From Amycolatopsis nalaikhensis (lineage in GTDB: Bacteria; Actinomycetota; Actinomycetes; Mycobacteriales; Pseudonocardiaceae): a stretch of 64,000 nt of DNA. Of this stretch, positions 7,895 through 15,689 are shown piece after piece; the first letter of the stretch is position 1, and each line of letters starts with the position of its first letter. The DNA lies in the NCBI RefSeq assembly GCF_030264295.1, contig NZ_CP127173.1:8625501-8689500 (forward strand), given 5' to 3'. The notes under the pieces are model-generated. The model ran no database searches. It was not told where the DNA came from and worked only from the letters and a program-made list of their open reading frames with translations. Both the position numbers and the translations under genes were made by a program.

Positions 7895-8296
7895 TCACTC
7901 CGCGTGACAGGCGATGCGGTGCCCGGTGATGGTCTCGGCGGGGATGCGCAGGAAGCGGTGGCCCGTGCCGCCCCGGCAGGGGCACAGGCAGGCGATCTCG
8001 GCGACGTCGGTGGACTCGGTGGCGCGGCCCAGCAGGCTGACGAACCAGCCGGCGCCCAGGTCGTCGGCGAAGTCGTCGGCCTCGAACGCCACGACGGCGT
8101 CGCGCGCCCCTGCGTAGAGCGGGCTGCCCGCCTGCGCGGCGAACACGACCGCGTCGTCGACGACCGCGAACCGCACCGGGCGGACCGCGGGCATCGCGCG
8201 GTGGGTGAAGATCACCCGGCCGAGGCTCGCCGTCCGGAGCAGCGCCAGGCACTGCTGCCGGTCGAGCAGCAGCCCGAAGCCCACGTCATCCACCAT
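7895..8296 (-). CDS. Pyridoxamine 5'-phosphate oxidase-like flavin-binding protein
   Basis: 133 residues with the FMN-binding split-barrel fold: the early LGRVIFTHRAMPAVRPVRFAVVDDAVVF strand pair and a conserved GSPLYAGARDAVVAFEADD segment. Members bind FMN, F420 or haem. The C-terminal CLCPCRGGTGHRFLRIPAETITGHRI contains two closely spaced cysteines. The ATG at 8296 is taken instead of a TTG two codons earlier. It sits just upstream of a DevS/DevR-like pair in the same orientation, and small PPOX proteins are frequent members of such dormancy regulons, so co-regulation is likely. Confidence 0.75.
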   Translation of the reverse strand: MVDDVGFGLLLDRQQCLALLRTASLGRVIFTHRAMPAVRPVRFAVVDDAVVFAAQAGSPLYAGARDAVVAFEADDFADDLGAGWFVSLLGRATESTDVAEIACLCPCRGGTGHRFLRIPAETITGHRIACHAE

Positions 8297-8365
8297 CGTC
8301 AACCTGTGTTTCTCCGTCGTCCACCCCGGAGGGCAAGCGTGATCGGTCCGCGCGGTCCGTCGATA

Positions 8366-8379
8366 GGGCCGTTCGGCCC
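8366..8379. promoter_or_regulatory. Palindrome resembling a DevR/NarL-type operator
   Basis: GGGCCGTTCGGCCC has perfect 6-base arms around TT and lies 70 bases upstream of the flavin-binding protein gene, between it and the sigma-factor gene. DevR-like regulators in actinomycetes bind G-rich/C-rich palindromes of this size. Assignment to the adjacent response regulator is inference. Confidence 0.4.
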
Positions 8380-8534
8380 GGCCACCCGCGCGACGGCGCG
8401 CGAGGCACGCCGGAGGGCCGCGCGCCAGGGCCGGAAGACCCTGGTCGTCGCGGCCTTCGGGCCGGTGTCACGGGCACTAGGCGTCACCTAGCGTCGTGAC
8501 GGTCCGTTGCCGTCCGGGGAAGAGGTGAAGCCCG

Positions 8535-9152
8535 ATGCCGCCGCACTCCGCCGAGGGTGACCGCGCGCCCGCGGCGACGTTCGCCCTCGCCCCCGAGCTG
8601 GTGCGGTCGGCGATGACCGGGAACCGCGCGGCGGTGGCCGCGGTGCTGCGCGAACTGCGCCCGATCGTGTTCCGCTACTGCCTCGGCCGGCTCGGAACGT
8701 GGCAGGACGGCTCGTCGGACGCGGAGGACTGCGCTCAGGACGTGCTGCTCGCGGTGGTCCGCGCGCTGCCCGGCTACCGCTACAAGGTCGACGGGTTCCT
8801 GCCGTTCGTGTTCGGGATCGCGGCGCACAAGGTGTCCGACGTCCACCGGCGGCGGGCCCGCGACCGCACGAGCCCGGTCGCCGAGCCGCCCGCCGACCGC
8901 TGGGTGGGCACGGACCCGACCGGCGAGGAGGTCGAACGCTCCGCCGCGCTCGACTGGTCCGAGGGCCTGCTCGACACGCTCCCGCCGCGCCAGCGCGAGA
9001 TCCTGGTGCTGCGGATCATCCTCGGCATGACAGCGGAGGAGACGGCCGAGGCGGTCGGCCTCAGCAGCGCGGGCGCGGTGCGCGTGGCCCAGCACCGCGC
9101 GCTGACCACCCTGCGGCGCGGGCTGCTCGCGCAGAAACGGGAAGCTTCGTAG
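8535..9152 (+). CDS. RNA polymerase sigma factor, SigD/ShbA-like (ECF class)
   Basis: 205 residues. Region 2 (about 30-105) contains RPIVFRYCLGRLG, EDCAQDVLLAVVRALPGYR and GIAAHKVSDVHRR. Region 4 (about 140-195) contains LPPRQREILVLRIILGMTAEETAEAVGLSSAGAVRVAQHRAL. The wording is close to the SigD/ShbA group, which in Streptomyces drives the principal sigma gene and in mycobacteria a stationary-phase regulon. No anti-sigma gene is adjacent; downstream there is only a terminator and a convergent transporter. The ATG has a GAAGAGG site seven bases upstream. Its position beside a dormancy-type two-component system is suggestive only. Confidence 0.85.
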   Translation: MPPHSAEGDRAPAATFALAPELVRSAMTGNRAAVAAVLRELRPIVFRYCLGRLGTWQDGSSDAEDCAQDVLLAVVRALPGYRYKVDGFLPFVFGIAAHKVSDVHRRRARDRTSPVAEPPADRWVGTDPTGEEVERSAALDWSEGLLDTLPPRQREILVLRIILGMTAEETAEAVGLSSAGAVRVAQHRALTTLRRGLLAQKREAS

Positions 9153-9177
9153 GCCGCGAGCGGGAAAGTCCACTGTG

Positions 9178-9223
9178 GCCGCCTCGTCGTCGGCACCGCC
9201 CGGTTGCCGATCGACGAGGCGGC
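9178..9223. terminator. Bidirectional stem-loop
   Basis: GCCGCCTCGTCG (9178-9189) pairs perfectly with CGACGAGGCGGC (9212-9223), and the inner TCGGCA pairs with TGCCGA, giving a stem of about 18 pairs. It lies between the convergent sigma-factor and MFS genes. Confidence 0.75.
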
Positions 9224-9228
9224 GGCGG

Positions 9229-10638
9229 TCAGCGAATCGGCTGCGAGGGGGCCGTGGCCGGGACGTCGTCGTTCACGCTCTCCAGGCGGCGGCCCGTCGT
9301 CCTCGGGCCGAGAACCGCGATGTCGAGCGCGACCACCACCAGCGCTCCCGCGACCACCAGGAACAGCGTCGTCGGGCCGTGCGCGGCGAGCAGCGGCACC
9401 AGCACGAACGGCATCGCGCCGCTCGCCAGGCGCGACAGCGAGTACGTGCCGCTCGACGCCGTCGAGCGCAACGCCGTCGGGAAGATCTCGGCCTGGTAGA
9501 TGTGGTACGCGTTCGAGAACACGTTGCTGGTCGCCGTGTACAGGAAGCCGAACACGAGGATCAGCGCCATCGATCCGGCGTAGCCGAACGCGATGCCGAA
9601 CACCGCCATCGCCAGCACCGAGCCGACGACGAGGTACTTGCGCTCCACGCGTTCCACGATCGGCAGCGACAGCGCCGAGCCGACCGGGTAGCCGAGGTAG
9701 GTCAGCGCGGCGAACAGCAGCGACTGCGAAACGGCGTACCCCTTGGCGGCCAGCACGAGCGGCACCAGCGTGCCGAACCCGTAGTAGCCGAGGGTCTGCA
9801 GGATGTGGAAGACGACCATCATCCAGGTGCGGCGGCGCTGCGCGGGGGCGAACAGCTCGAGCACCGGCGCGGCGGCGCGCTTGCGGGTGGTGCCGCGCGG
9901 CGGGGCCACGTTCTCGTTGACGCCGCCGCGGGCCTCGGCCTCCATGCCGGCCACCAGGTGCTCGGCCTCTTCGGTGCGGCCGACCGACTCCAGCCACCGC
10001 GGCGACTCGGGCAGCCCGCGCCGCAGCAGGAAGACCGCGCCCGCGCCGAGCGCGCCGATCACGAACAGCCAGCGCCAGCCCGCGATGCCGAAGATCTCGT
10101 GCTCGGTCAGCCCGCGGGCCAGGAAGCCGACGACCGGGAAGCCACAGAAGGCGAGCGTGTACGCCCAGGCGATGAAGCGGCCGCGCTTGCGGGCGGGCAG
10201 CAGGTCGGTGAGGTAGGTGTCGGCCAGTGGCGGCTCCGCGCCCAGGCCGATGCCTGCGAAGAACCGCGTCACCAGCAGCATCAGCGCGCCGCCGCTGAAG
10301 GCGCCGAGCAGCGAGAAGAACGAGTACAGGCCGAGGTTGAGCAGGAACGCGCCGCGGCGGCCGTAGCGGTCGGCGAGCCTGCCGAGCAGCAGGGCGCCGA
10401 AGAACATGCCGACGAACGTCGACGCGAGCAGCGGCGGCAGCTCCGCCTTGGTCAGGTTGAACTCTTCGACGAGCACCGAGCTCAGCACGCCGGTCAGGAA
10501 GACCTCGTAGAAGTCGAAGAACAGGCCGAGCCCGACGGCGACGGTGGCCCGGCGGTGCGTGCGGGTGATGGGCAGCCGGTCGAGCCGGCCCGCGATGGTG
10601 CCGGCGTCCGGCACGGCGGCGTCGGGGATGTTCGCCAT
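9229..10638 (-). CDS. MFS transporter, metabolite:H+ symporter type
   Basis: 469 residues with 12 predicted membrane segments. Signatures are LADRYGRRGAFLL (loop 2-3), PESPRWL after helix 6 and YTATSNVFSNAYHIYQAEIFPTALRSTASS in the C half, all of the sugar/metabolite symporter type. It probably carries the organic acid consumed by the CoA-transferase and lyase genes at 11.7-13.8 kb. Its promoter and operator are nearly the same as those of that operon, on the other side of the IclR gene. A GGAGACGACGG ribosome site precedes the ATG. Substrate is unknown; a branched C5-C6 dicarboxylate is the best guess from context. Confidence 0.88.
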   Translation of the reverse strand: MANIPDAAVPDAGTIAGRLDRLPITRTHRRATVAVGLGLFFDFYEVFLTGVLSSVLVEEFNLTKAELPPLLASTFVGMFFGALLLGRLADRYGRRGAFLLNLGLYSFFSLLGAFSGGALMLLVTRFFAGIGLGAEPPLADTYLTDLLPARKRGRFIAWAYTLAFCGFPVVGFLARGLTEHEIFGIAGWRWLFVIGALGAGAVFLLRRGLPESPRWLESVGRTEEAEHLVAGMEAEARGGVNENVAPPRGTTRKRAAAPVLELFAPAQRRRTWMMVVFHILQTLGYYGFGTLVPLVLAAKGYAVSQSLLFAALTYLGYPVGSALSLPIVERVERKYLVVGSVLAMAVFGIAFGYAGSMALILVFGFLYTATSNVFSNAYHIYQAEIFPTALRSTASSGTYSLSRLASGAMPFVLVPLLAAHGPTTLFLVVAGALVVVALDIAVLGPRTTGRRLESVNDDVPATAPSQPIR

Positions 10639-10660
10639 CCGTCGTCTCCTTTGACTTCTC

Positions 10661-10710
10661 CACTATGTGGTTGGCCGACTCATAATGTGACGTGCGGCGG
10701 GCGGAGTCAA
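10661..10710 (-). promoter_or_regulatory. MFS promoter with IclR-type operator
   Basis: Reading on the minus strand: TTGACTCCGC (-35 part, 10710-10701), CATTAT (-10, 10687-10682, 17-base spacing), then TGAGT followed by CACATAGTGG. The same order of elements, including TTGACTCCGC and CACATAGTGG at the same distance from TGAGT, occurs before the CoA-transferase gene at 11664-11713. Confidence 0.65.
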
Positions 10711-10815
10711 GGACTCGCGGACCGAAGACAGGATGAGTCAGGCCCGAACCGCCCTCCACTCGGGGGACAATCCGGGCATCAGGGCACAACAGTGGCGAAC
10801 CGGCGGAAAAGAAGG

Positions 10816-11610
10816 TCAGAGACCCGCGACCTGCTCCACGCCCGGCCGGTACCCGAGCCGCTCGGAAGCCCGGCGGCCCGCCTCCACCACGATCGGCGCC
10901 AGCCGCGGCACGTCGGCCGGGGTCATCCGCTGGGTCGGCGCGCCGATCCCGATCGCCGCGCTGACCTCGCCGTTCAAGCCGAACACCGGGGCGCTCAGCG
11001 ACGCCGCGCCGAGGTCGCGCTCCTCGAAGCTCGACGCGTACCCCGCCTCGCGGATCTGCCGGAGCTGCTCGGACAGCAGCTCGATGTCGACGACCGTGCG
11101 CGGGGTGAAGCGGGCCAGCCCGTGGCCGATCGCGTCCTTGACCGCCAGCTTGTCCCAGGCCAGGAACACCTTGCCCGCCGAGCCGGCGTGCAGCGGCATC
11201 ACCATCCCGACCACGAACAGCCGCACCACCGGGTGCCGCGACTCGGCCAGGGAGATCACCGTGCGGTAGGCGCCGTCGCGGACGTACAGGCAGGCCGTTT
11301 CGCCCGTTTCGTCACGCAGTTGGTGCAGCACCGGCCGCGTCAGGCGGACCAGGTCGAGGCCGAACGTGCCCGGCGCCGCCCAGCGGACCAGGCCGAGGCC
11401 GACCCGGTAGGTGTCGTCGTAGCGGTCGAGGAACCCTTCGCGCACCAGGTTGTGCACCAGCCGCTGGCACGTGCTCGCCGGCAGCCCGGTCGACCGGGTG
11501 ATCTGCTGCAGCGTCAGCTCGGGGTTGTCGATGGTGAACGACTCGAGGATCTGCTTGAACTTGCGCAGCACCAGCACCGGCGTCGTGCCGCTGCGTTCTT
11601 CGTCCGCCAT
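10816..11610 (-). CDS. IclR-family transcriptional regulator
   Basis: 264 residues. The N-terminal winged helix (about 10-70) has TLQQITRSTGLPASTCQRLVHNLVREGFL, and the C-terminal IclR effector domain contains HAGSAGKVFLAW, RQIREAGYASSFEERD and LSAPVFGLNGEVSAAIGI. The start is ATG 11610 (GGGGCGGGGCG upstream); a longer frame from 11652 lacks a ribosome site. It is flanked by its presumed targets, the MFS carrier and the CoA-transferase/lyase operon, whose promoters share an unusual 23-base block. The operators cover the -10 and transcription start, so it is probably a repressor relieved by the substrate or its CoA ester. Confidence 0.9.
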   Translation of the reverse strand: MADEERSGTTPVLVLRKFKQILESFTIDNPELTLQQITRSTGLPASTCQRLVHNLVREGFLDRYDDTYRVGLGLVRWAAPGTFGLDLVRLTRPVLHQLRDETGETACLYVRDGAYRTVISLAESRHPVVRLFVVGMVMPLHAGSAGKVFLAWDKLAVKDAIGHGLARFTPRTVVDIELLSEQLRQIREAGYASSFEERDLGAASLSAPVFGLNGEVSAAIGIGAPTQRMTPADVPRLAPIVVEAGRRASERLGYRPGVEQVAGL

Positions 11611-11663
11611 CGCCCCGCCCCGTGCCCGTGGTGTGCCGCACAGTCTATCCACGCTCGAACCGG

Positions 11664-11713
11664 TTGACTCCGCGACTCGCGCCCGTATTCTGAGTTAGCA
11701 ACTCACATAGTGG
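11664..11713 (+). promoter_or_regulatory. CoA-transferase promoter with IclR-type operator
   Basis: TTGACT (11664-11669), 16 bases, TATTCT (11686-11691), then the perfect palindrome TGAGTTAGCAACTCA (11691-11705) running into CACATAGTGG (11704-11713). The -35 flank and operator match those of the MFS gene at 10661-10710. Confidence 0.7.
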
Positions 11714-11726
11714 TTTGGAGTCGGGC

Positions 11727-12944
11727 ATGAGTGAACAAACCGGGCCGCTCTCCGGCATCCGGGTGGTCGAACTGGGCAACTTCATCGCCGCGCCCACGGC
11801 CGGGCGCCTCCTGGCCGACTTCGGCGCCGACGTCGTCAAGGTCGAGCGCCCCGGCACCGGTGACGAGCTCCGCCGCTGGCGGCTGCACGCGGGCGACACC
11901 TCCCTGCTGTTCCGCACACTGGGCCGCAACAAGCGCTCGGTGACCGTCGACCTGCGCCGCCCCGAAGGCCAGGACATCGTCCGCGCGCTGGCCGCCCGCA
12001 GCGACGTCCTGCTCGAGAACTTCCGGCCCGGCACCCTGGAACGCTGGGGCCTCGGCCCGGACGAGCTGCGCGCGCTCAACCCGCGGCTGGTCGTCGTCCG
12101 CGTGTCCGGCTACGGCCAGACCGGCCCCTACCGCGACCGGCCCGGCTTCGGCGGCGTCGCCGAGGCGATCGGCGGCCTGCGCGCGCTCACCGGCTACCCC
12201 GACCGGCCGCCGACGCGGGTCGGCGTCAGCCTCGCCGACTCCGTCGCCGGGCTCTACGCGGTGATCGGCGCGCTGATGGGCCTGCTCCGGCGCGACCGCG
12301 AGCCGGGCGCGAACCCGGGCGAGGTGGTCGACGTCGCGCTGTACGAAGCCGTGTACTCGCTGATGGAGTCGCTGATCCCGGACTTCGAGGCGTTCGGCGT
12401 CGTGCGCGGCCCGGCGGGCTCCGCGCTGCCCGGGGTGGCGCCCTCCAACACCTACCGCTGCGCCGACGGGAAGTACATCGTGGTCAGCGGCAACGGCGAC
12501 GCGATCTTCCGCCGCCTGATGCACGCCGTCGGCCGCGCCGACCTGGCGGACGACCCGCGGTTCGCGGACAACGCCGGCCGCGTCGCGCACGCCGGGCTGC
12601 TCGACGACGCGATCGGCGCGTGGACGGCGACCCTCACCCAGGAAGCCGCCGAGGCCGTGCTGCGGGCGGCGTCCGTCCCGTGTGGACCGATCCTCACCGC
12701 CCCCGACATCGCCAAGGACCCGCACTTCGAGGCGCGCGGCATGCACGAGCGGCACCGCGTCCGCCTGGACGGCGACCGCGAAACCGAAGTCACCTTCCCC
12801 GGCATCGTGCCGACCCTGACCGAGCGGCCCGGCCGGACCCGCGCGCTCGGGCCGGAGCTGGGCGAACACACCGAGGCCGTGCTCGCCGAGCTCGGCGTCC
12901 CCGGCGAGGCGGTCGCCCGCCTGCGCGAGAACGGAGTGATCTGA
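11727..12944 (+). CDS. Class III CoA-transferase (CaiB/BaiF family)
   Basis: 405 residues. The N-terminal GIRVVELGNFIAAPTAGRLLADFGADVVKVERP and the NKRSVTVDLRRPEGQD segment are diagnostic. The catalytic Asp, which forms the acyl-CoA anhydride, is D171 in SLADSVAG. The enzyme moves CoA between carboxylic acids, commonly from succinyl-CoA. The start is ATG 11727 with GGAG seven bases before; the longer frame from 11715 lies inside the operator. It is followed after 2 bases by an HMG-CoA-lyase-like gene, so the pair probably activates and then cleaves a 3-hydroxy-3-methyl dicarboxylate taken up by the neighbouring MFS carrier. Confidence 0.92.
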   Translation: MSEQTGPLSGIRVVELGNFIAAPTAGRLLADFGADVVKVERPGTGDELRRWRLHAGDTSLLFRTLGRNKRSVTVDLRRPEGQDIVRALAARSDVLLENFRPGTLERWGLGPDELRALNPRLVVVRVSGYGQTGPYRDRPGFGGVAEAIGGLRALTGYPDRPPTRVGVSLADSVAGLYAVIGALMGLLRRDREPGANPGEVVDVALYEAVYSLMESLIPDFEAFGVVRGPAGSALPGVAPSNTYRCADGKYIVVSGNGDAIFRRLMHAVGRADLADDPRFADNAGRVAHAGLLDDAIGAWTATLTQEAAEAVLRAASVPCGPILTAPDIAKDPHFEARGMHERHRVRLDGDRETEVTFPGIVPTLTERPGRTRALGPELGEHTEAVLAELGVPGEAVARLRENGVI

Positions 12945-12946
12945 CC

Positions 12947-13849
12947 ATGACCGAAGTCCTCATCACCGAGGTCGTGCTGCGGGACGGGCTGCAGGACGAG
13001 CCCGTCACCGTTCCCACGTACGAGAAGGTGCGGCTCGCCCGCGGCCTGATCGACGCGGGCGTGCGGTCGCTGGAGGTCGGCTCGTTCGTCTCGGCGCGCC
13101 GGGTGCCGCAGATGGCCGACACCGGGGACGTGCTGCGGACCCTCCTGCCGGACGTGCCCGCGACCCTGCACACACTGGTGTTCACCGAACGCGGGGCGCG
13201 GCAGGCGATCGACGCGGGCGCGCGAGCGGTCCGGCTGGTGGTTTCGGCCAGCGACGGGCACAGCACCGCCAACGCGGGCGTCCCGACCGACGCGGCGCTG
13301 GACCGGCTGGCGGGGTGCGCGGAACTCCTGTCCGAAGCGGGCGTCGCGATCGAAGCGTCGGTGGCGACGGCGTTCGTGTGCCCGTTCGACGGCGACACCG
13401 ACCCCGACCGCACGGCCGACGTGGCCGCGCGCCTGGGGAAAATGGGCGCGCGCGTGGTCCACCTCGCGGACACGATCGGCGCGGCGCGGCCGAGCCAGGT
13501 GCGCGCCGCGGTCTCCGCGGTGCGCGACGAGCTGCCCGACGTCCCGCTGGGGCTGCACCTGCACAACACCTACGGCCGCGCGGCGGCCAACGCGTGGGAG
13601 GGGCTCGCGCTCGGGATCCGCCGGTTCGACTCGGCACTGGGCGGGCTCGGCGGCTGCCCGTTCGCGCCGGGCGCGTCGGGCAACGTCGCGACCGACGACC
13701 TCGTCGACTTCTTCCACGGCGAAGGCATCGCGACCGGCATCGACGTCGAAAAGCTGGCCGCACTGCGCGACCAGGTGGGCCTGGCGGTGGGCCACCGGCT
13801 CGATTCGGCGTTGTCGGCGATCCCGGCGGTTCCCGCCGCACTCCGCTGA
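12947..13849 (+). CDS. Hydroxymethylglutaryl-CoA lyase family enzyme
   Basis: 300 residues, a DRE-TIM barrel metallolyase. The opening EVVLRDGLQDEP holds the metal-binding Asp and catalytic Arg. HLHNTYG holds the metal-binding His pair, and GGLGGCPFAPGASGNVATDDLV is the HMG-CoA lyase signature loop with its conserved Cys. The usual reaction is HMG-CoA to acetyl-CoA plus acetoacetate; relatives cleave citramalyl-CoA or similar esters. It is translated right behind the CoA-transferase, with a 2-base gap. With the IclR regulator and carrier this forms a small organic-acid catabolic unit; 3-hydroxy-3-methylglutarate is the simplest candidate substrate (inference). Confidence 0.9.
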   Translation: MTEVLITEVVLRDGLQDEPVTVPTYEKVRLARGLIDAGVRSLEVGSFVSARRVPQMADTGDVLRTLLPDVPATLHTLVFTERGARQAIDAGARAVRLVVSASDGHSTANAGVPTDAALDRLAGCAELLSEAGVAIEASVATAFVCPFDGDTDPDRTADVAARLGKMGARVVHLADTIGAARPSQVRAAVSAVRDELPDVPLGLHLHNTYGRAAANAWEGLALGIRRFDSALGGLGGCPFAPGASGNVATDDLVDFFHGEGIATGIDVEKLAALRDQVGLAVGHRLDSALSAIPAVPAALR

Positions 13850-14251
13850 ACGAAAAAGGGCGCATTCCCGCTATTTCCGCGTGACAATTCGACCGGAGGG
13901 CATTCCTGGCGCTTCACCGAGTAGTACGGACCCGGGTTCGGATCGGTTCAAACTTTTTTCCCGAGCGGTCGCGACCTGGGCAAACCCGTTGCCCGGCTAC
14001 GGAAACCGAAAGCGGTCATGACGGCTCGTAATGGCTAAAACAGTTCTTGCCCGGTGTCAAAACGCCGTGTAGGTTCCATCACGGAACGATAACCAGCCGG
14101 TTGACGGCGCGGCCACGGGCAGGTGACCGCGCGCCCACTGATGTCGGGTCAGTGGACCAGCCGCCGGGCGTTCCGTCGCCGACTCACGGGCACGCGCGTG
14201 CCCGTTCAGTGTCGTGCGTTCCCGCCAGCCCGACACCCGGAGGATTTCCGC
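13850..14251 (+). other. 402-base structured leader/intergenic region before the DUF1996 gene
   Basis: No gene seen. It holds several short inverted repeats, including GGGCAA/TTGCCC around 13978-13994, GTTCC/GGAAC near 14071-14085 and the perfect 20-base palindrome ACGGGCACGC/GCGTGCCCGT at 14186-14205, 46 bases before the ATG. The length and A-rich single-stranded stretches suggest a long 5' leader. The GGGCAAACC core is also found in class I c-di-GMP riboswitches, but the rest of that fold could not be recognised. Confidence 0.35.
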
Positions 14252-15682
14252 ATGTCCCGCACCCAAGGACGGCATCGCCTTTCCCGCAGAACGAAGATCG
14301 CCACCGGCGGCCTCGCCCTCGCGATCGCCGTCGGCGGCATCGTCGTCGCCACGACCACCGGCACCACCGGTGAAGCCAGCGCCGACGAAGCCGATCCCGC
14401 GTTCTACATCGACATCCTGAAGGTGAAGCCGAACCAGTTCGACCCGCGCCCGGTCACCGGCGCGTCGACCGGCACCTTCACCGTCGACTGCGGCCGCAAC
14501 GAGAACGGCCACTTCAACCCGGACAACTTCATCGCCCAGCCCGGTGTCCGCAACGGCGCCCAGCACCTGCACGACTACGTCGGCAACCTCTCGACGAACG
14601 CCGACTCGAACAACAAGAGCCTCGTGCGGGCCGGCACGACGTGCCGGAACGGCGACAAGTCCGCCTACTTCTGGCCCGTCGTGCGCATCGACACCGGCGA
14701 AGAGGAGAAGAACGAGCCCGCGAAGAAGCCCGACGCCGACCGCGCGCAGGCCGACCAGGAGGCCAAGACCGTCCAGGTCGCCTGCCCGGACGTCGCCAGC
14801 AAGCTCGCCGACGTCCCCGACCAGGCGATGGCCGAAGTGGACGCCAACCTCGACCAGCTCGACACCCAGACCGACGAGGCCAACAAGCGCATCGCCGAGA
14901 CGCAGGGCCAGGGCGGCGCGGACTTCGTGCGCAACGCGATCCTGAACCCGCTCAAGGACCGCCGCGCCGCGATCATCGACCGCATCGCCATCGCGATCGG
15001 CCGGTTCGCGCCGAAGCCGGGCGACCTGGGCGGCCTCGCGCCGTGCGCCCCGAAGCCCGGCAAGGACACCGGCACGCCGACACCGCCGCCGAGCACCACG
15101 GCGGGTGGCGCGCTGCCCGGCCAGGACGAGAACAACGAGCTGCCCGGCAACGACGGGGAAATCCAGCGCCCGCAACGAGTCCAGCTGACCTTCCGCGGCA
15201 GCCCGGTGGGCAAGGTCGTGGCGATGCCGCGGTTCCTGCGCGTGCTCTACGGCGACGCGAAGGTGTCGACCAACGGCCCGGCCAACGCACGGGCGAGCTG
15301 GACGTGCACCGGCTTCGAGAACCGCGTCACCGACAAGTACCCGATCTGCCCGCAGAACAGCAAGGTCAAGCGGATCCACACGTTCCCGAGCTGCTGGGAC
15401 GGGAAGAACACCGACAGCGCCAACCACCGCACGCACATCGTGTTCCCGGATCAGTTCGGCCGGTGCGCGAAGGGGTTCAAGGCCGTGCCGCAGCTGCAGA
15501 TCTCGCTGACCTACGACATCCCGCACGACGTCCAGGTCAAGAAGCAGTACAAAGTGGACGCTTTCCCGCAGGAGAAGCACAACCCGCTGTCCGACCACGA
15601 CGACTTCGCCAACGTGATGTCCCAGCGCATCATGAACGGGCTGGTCAACTGCGTGAACCGCGGGCGGACCTGCCGCGCGTGA
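14252..15682 (+). CDS. Secreted DUF1996-domain protein
   Basis: 476 residues with a Sec signal peptide (RRTKIATGGLALAIAVGG, likely cut after EASA). The DUF1996 domain is split. The first part is FTVDCGRNENGHFNPDNF, PGVRNGAQHLHDYVGN and SAYFWPVV; the second part is FPSCWDGKN, ANHRTHIVFP and CAKGFKAVPQLQISLTYD. They are separated by a charged helical and Pro/Thr-rich stretch of about 150 residues. His and Cys residues are conserved in both halves and may bind metal. The family is common in fungi and actinomycetes and its function is unknown; an extracellular polymer-binding or -active role is often assumed. GGAGG precedes the ATG, and the long leader suggests post-transcriptional control. Confidence 0.8.
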   Translation: MSRTQGRHRLSRRTKIATGGLALAIAVGGIVVATTTGTTGEASADEADPAFYIDILKVKPNQFDPRPVTGASTGTFTVDCGRNENGHFNPDNFIAQPGVRNGAQHLHDYVGNLSTNADSNNKSLVRAGTTCRNGDKSAYFWPVVRIDTGEEEKNEPAKKPDADRAQADQEAKTVQVACPDVASKLADVPDQAMAEVDANLDQLDTQTDEANKRIAETQGQGGADFVRNAILNPLKDRRAAIIDRIAIAIGRFAPKPGDLGGLAPCAPKPGKDTGTPTPPPSTTAGGALPGQDENNELPGNDGEIQRPQRVQLTFRGSPVGKVVAMPRFLRVLYGDAKVSTNGPANARASWTCTGFENRVTDKYPICPQNSKVKRIHTFPSCWDGKNTDSANHRTHIVFPDQFGRCAKGFKAVPQLQISLTYDIPHDVQVKKQYKVDAFPQEKHNPLSDHDDFANVMSQRIMNGLVNCVNRGRTCRA

Positions 15683-15689
15683 CGCCGGG

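Noticed and set aside
9175..11667. Open frame of 830 codons on the plus strand
   Set aside because: It is antisense to the MFS and IclR genes, its translation is Arg/Gly/Gln-rich and low in hydrophobic residues, and it crosses promoters. Typical shadow of high-GC coding DNA.
13960..14060. Class I c-di-GMP riboswitch
   Set aside because: GGGCAAACC and a possible GAAA loop occur, but the receptor helix and the rest of the conserved core could not be found; kept only as a low-confidence leader feature.
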